Assembly (NCBI GenBank): GCA_964600685.1
Contig: CAZRKU010000030.1
Span: forward strand, 1-32,718
Origin: TMP-24 sp964600685
Lineage (GTDB): Bacteria > Pseudomonadota > Alphaproteobacteria > Rhodobacterales > Rhodobacteraceae
Direction: 5' to 3'
Length of the DNA stretch: 32,718 nucleotides
Shown piece after piece: positions 30,642 to 32,718 of this stretch. The notes beneath the pieces were generated by a model. It searched no databases. It was given only the letters and a program-made list of their open reading frames with translations, and was not told the origin of the DNA. Within the stretch, counting starts at the first letter, position 1. Each line of letters starts with the position of its first letter. A program made the position numbers and the translations under genes.

Positions 30642-31598
30642 TCAGGCGCGGCCGAGCTTTTCCAGTCGTGCTGCCCTGAGCCGCGCGAAATCGTCGCCCG
30701 CATGATAGGAGGACCGGGTCAGCGGCGTGGCCGACACCATCAGGAAACCCTTGCCATAAGCGGCCGTCTCGTAGGACTTGAACTCGTCGGGTGTCACGAA
30801 CCTGTCCACCCGGTGATGTTTCGGGGTCGGCTGCAGATACTGTCCGACGGTCAGGAAATCCACATCCGCCGCGCGCATGTCATCCATGACCTGCCGCACG
30901 GACTGGGCATCTTCGCCCAGCCCCACCATGATCCCCGATTTGGTGAACATCGCCGGGTCCAGCTCCTTCACCCGCTGCAACAGGCGCAGGCTGTGAAAAT
31001 ACCGCGCGCCGGGGCGAACGGAGGGATAAAGCCCGGGCACGGTTTCCAGGTTGTGGTTGAAGACATCGGGCCGCGCCTCGACCACCTTTTCAACCGCCTC
31101 CGGCCCGCATTTCAGGAAATCGGGCGTCAGGATCTCGATGGTCGTATCAGGCGAACGGTGACGGATCGCGCGGATCGTCTGGGCGAAATGCTCGGCCCCG
31201 CCATCCCCCAGATCATCGCGGTCCACGCTGGTCACGACGACATGCTTCAGCCCCAGCGTCTGCACCGCATGGGCCACGCGCCCCGGTTCGAACTGATCCA
31301 GCGCGTTCGGCTTGCCGGTCGCGATGTTGCAGAAGGAACAGCCGCGCGTGCAGATGTCGCCCATGATCATCATGGTCGCATGGCCCGCCGACCAGCATTC
31401 NNNNNNNNNNACATTGGGGCAGCCCGCTTCCTCGCAGACCGTCACCAGCCTGTTGCTGCGCAAGATGTCGCGGGTTTCCTTGTAGCCCTGCGATGTCGGG
31501 GCCTTCACACGGATCCAGGCGGGCTTTTTCGGCTGCTCCTGATCGGGGCGATGCGCCTTTTCCGGGTGCCGCTGATCCGGAACCTTGAGATCGCGCAT
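30642..31598 (-). CDS. lipA: lipoyl synthase (contains assembly gap)
   Basis: This is about 318 aa as assembled. It is a radical SAM enzyme that inserts two sulfurs into octanoyl groups on lipoyl domains such as those of PdhB and PdhC in this window. The radical SAM cluster motif CTRGCSFCN (CxxxCxxC) is present. The auxiliary cluster motif CEEAGCPN...ECW is interrupted by ten N. The C-terminal Ser ligand region (ATPLTRSSYHAGDDF) is intact. ATG at 31598 is the likely start (MRDLKVPDQRHPEKAHRP). The rest of the frame is open on both sides of the gap, so the gene is probably functional. Two inverted repeats lie just upstream. Confidence 0.94.
   Translation of the reverse strand: MRDLKVPDQRHPEKAHRPDQEQPKKPAWIRVKAPTSQGYKETRDILRSNRLVTVCEEAGCPNXXXXECWSAGHATMMIMGDICTRGCSFCNIATGKPNALDQFEPGRVAHAVQTLGLKHVVVTSVDRDDLGDGGAEHFAQTIRAIRHRSPDTTIEILTPDFLKCGPEAVEKVVEARPDVFNHNLETVPGLYPSVRPGARYFHSLRLLQRVKELDPAMFTKSGIMVGLGEDAQSVRQVMDDMRAADVDFLTVGQYLQPTPKHHRVDRFVTPDEFKSYETAAYGKGFLMVSATPLTRSSYHAGDDFARLRAARLEKLGRA
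31401..31410. other. assembly gap of ten N inside lipA
   Basis: Ten undefined bases lie in the auxiliary Fe-S cluster motif. The family spacing Cys-x4-Cys-x5-Cys leaves room for only about 4 missing bases, so the gap is longer than biology predicts by 6 and is likely a placeholder. Confidence 0.95.
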
Positions 31599-31609
31599 GG
31601 TTTTTTCCC

Positions 31610-31652
31610 CTGATCTGTTCGTGCAGATCAGATAGGCTTTTTGACAGGTCAA
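31610..31652. promoter_or_regulatory. two inverted repeats upstream of lipA
   Basis: CTGATCTG-N6-CAGATCAG (31610-31631, 8-bp arms) stands 11 bp before the lipA start, and TTGAC-AG-GTCAA (31641-31652) just beyond it. The first could form a leader hairpin near the ribosome site or be an operator; the second overlaps a TTGACC -35-like element on the minus strand. No matching -10 at good spacing was found. Confidence 0.45.
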
Positions 31653-31716
31653 GGCAACCAGTGCCCGGCCTGCCGGTGTGAAGGGATCGGGATAGCCTAC
31701 CCTGGGCGAGGGATCC

Positions 31717-31826
31717 ATGACCAGAAACTCACCGCCGAACTGATCGGCACAGCCATTCTGGTCCTGTTCGGCTGCGGCCTTCTGGCCGGCGCTGTCTGCA
31801 AGGCCGGCCTGACGCAGGCCGACTGA
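31717..31826 (+). pseudogene. aquaporin/MIP family remnant (N-terminal stub)
   Basis: From 31722 the frame reads QKLTAELIGTAILVLFGCGLLAGA, the first membrane helix of MIP channels (aquaporin or glycerol facilitator), and then stops at 31824-31826 after about 35 residues. The family is about 230 aa. An ATG at 31717 with GAGG upstream is one base out of frame: one base missing near 31720-31722 would restore MTQKLTAEL. No NPA motif or other helices follow. So this is a dead stub with a frameshift directly after the start and loss of the rest. It lies in the 420-bp gap between lipA and katG. Confidence 0.65.
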
Positions 31827-31925
31827 GCGCCTTCCGCTGCAAAACCCCCTCAGGTCGGTGCCTTTCTGCGACCGGCCTTTCATTGCGGATCAGATGAATT
31901 TTATCGCCGCCCCCGGCGCACCCCC

Positions 31926-31941
31926 TGTTAGAATCATTCTA
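31926..31941 (+). promoter_or_regulatory. Fur-family-like palindrome over an extended -10 promoter of katG
   Basis: TAGAAT-C-ATTCTA (31929-31941) is a perfect 13-bp dyad like PerR/Irr-type boxes. Its left half is also a -10-like TAGAAT preceded by TGT (31926-31928), an extended -10. No -35 is visible. A regulator bound here would block katG transcription; the predicted start is about 78 nt before the katG ATG. Confidence 0.5.
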
Positions 31942-32018
31942 GATGCGCATCATGGCCAGCGATGGCGTGGCGCACAGATGCGGCCATGTCGGCATTACTC
32001 TGGATCTGGAGGTCTCCC

Positions 32019-32718
32019 ATGGATGGCAACGACAATGCGGGCAAATGCCCGGTGATGCATGGGGCCGCGCGCCCCGCGACCCGGTTCGGCGGTCGGGGCA
32101 ACCGGCACTGGTGGCCAAACCAGCTGAACCTCGCGATCCTGCATCAGCACCAGCCGGTATCGAACCCCATGGGCACCGAGTTCGACTATCGGACGGCCTT
32201 CGGCAAGCTGGACTACAAGGCGTTGAAGGCCGATCTGGCCCGGCTGATGACCGACACCCAGGACTGGTGGCCGGCAGACTGGGGCCATTACGGCGGGCTG
32301 ATGATCCGCATGGCCTGGCATTCGGCCGGCACCTACCGCACGGCCGACGGGCGCGGCGGCGCTTCGACCGGCACCCAGCGTTTTGCGCCGCTGAACTCCT
32401 GGCCGGACAACGGCAACCTCGACAAGGCGCGCCGCCTCCTGTGGCCAATCAAGAAAAAGTACGGCAACAAGATCAGCTGGGCAGACCTGCTGATTCTGGC
32501 GGGCAATGCTGCCTATGAATCTATGGGGTTGAAGACTTACGGCTTTGGTTTCGGCCGCGAGGATATCTGGCACCCCGAGAAAGACACCTACTGGGGCTCC
32601 GAGAAAGAGTGTCTGGCCTCGACACGCTACGAAGGCGACAACCGCGAGACACTGGAAAATCCAATGGCAGCCGTGCCGATGGGGCTGATCTATGTGAACC
32701 CCTAGGGCGTCAACGGCA
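32019..32718 (+). pseudogene. katG: catalase-peroxidase gene with in-frame amber stop (5' part; continues beyond window)
   Basis: KatG is a bifunctional heme catalase-peroxidase. ATG at 32019 has GGAGG 8 bases before it. The N-terminal domain is normal: KCPVMHG, then WWPNQLNLAILHQ, and the distal heme motif MIRMAWHSAGTYR with Arg, Trp and His. The Tyr of the Trp-Tyr-Met adduct is in MGLIYVNP. The next codon, Glu in the family (NPEG), is TAG at 32703-32705, and the frame goes on with GVNG as in the family. The truncated product, 228 aa, lacks the proximal heme His and cannot be active. One substitution (GAG to TAG) explains it; a sequencing error near the window end is possible. Confidence 0.75.

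Noticed and set aside
1..32718. CRISPR arrays, tRNA or rRNA genes, insertion sequences
   Set aside because: I saw no spaced direct repeats of CRISPR type, no tRNA cloverleaf, no rRNA and no transposase on either strand.

Overview
The window reads as chromosome of a high-GC alphaproteobacterium of the Rhodobacteraceae/Rhodobacterales. The main evidence is a complete gene transfer agent (GTA) structural cluster of the Rhodobacter capsulatus type, flanked by pdhABC-cysE on one side and fabF-mltG on the other. An E1-beta subunit carrying its own lipoyl domain is also typical of alphaproteobacteria. The genus cannot be fixed from sequence alone. A 10-N gap at 31401-31410 shows that this is a scaffolded draft assembly.

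Left block (1-4092): the 3' end of pdhA, then pdhB and pdhC on the plus strand (pyruvate dehydrogenase E1 and E2), converge on cysE (serine acetyltransferase, minus). A bidirectional hairpin terminator lies between them.

Central block (4160-19162, all minus strand, transcribed right to left): gp1 (small terminase), gp2 (large terminase), gp3 (portal), gp3.5, gp4 (protease), gp5 (capsid), gp6-gp8 (head-tail joining), gp9 (tail tube), gp10 and gp10.1 (tail assembly), gp11 (short tape measure), gp12 (distal tail), gp13 (hub), gp14 (NlpC/P60 peptidase) and gp15 (1306-aa tail tip). Two accessory genes follow, a DUF2793 protein and a small protein of about 100 aa. Every gene is open and of the expected size, and most junctions overlap or are very short. 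The 207-bp leader region before gp1 holds a strong promoter candidate, a 10-bp inverted repeat with one arm inside the promoter spacer, a CtrA-like box and a terminator-like hairpin in the 5' leader. The most interesting regulatory content of the window is here.

Right-centre block (19370-25660, minus): fatty-acid and envelope genes in the order fabD, fabG, acpP, GNAT acetyltransferase, HisA-like protein, fabF, mltG. The HisA-like protein has Glu in place of the usual catalytic Asp8.

Right block (25793-32718): housekeeping genes (rpsF-rpsR-rplI, an EamA transporter, a DUF4202 protein, a TfoX C-terminal domain protein, lipA) are mixed with damaged ones. The damaged genes are a frameshifted and truncated cytochrome b561 remnant, an HxlR-type regulator that seems to have lost about 50 residues internally, a frameshifted aquaporin stub, and a katG with an amber codon where the family has Glu. 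This cluster of lesions contrasts with the intact GTA operon. It could be real gene decay or, for katG, an assembly-end error.
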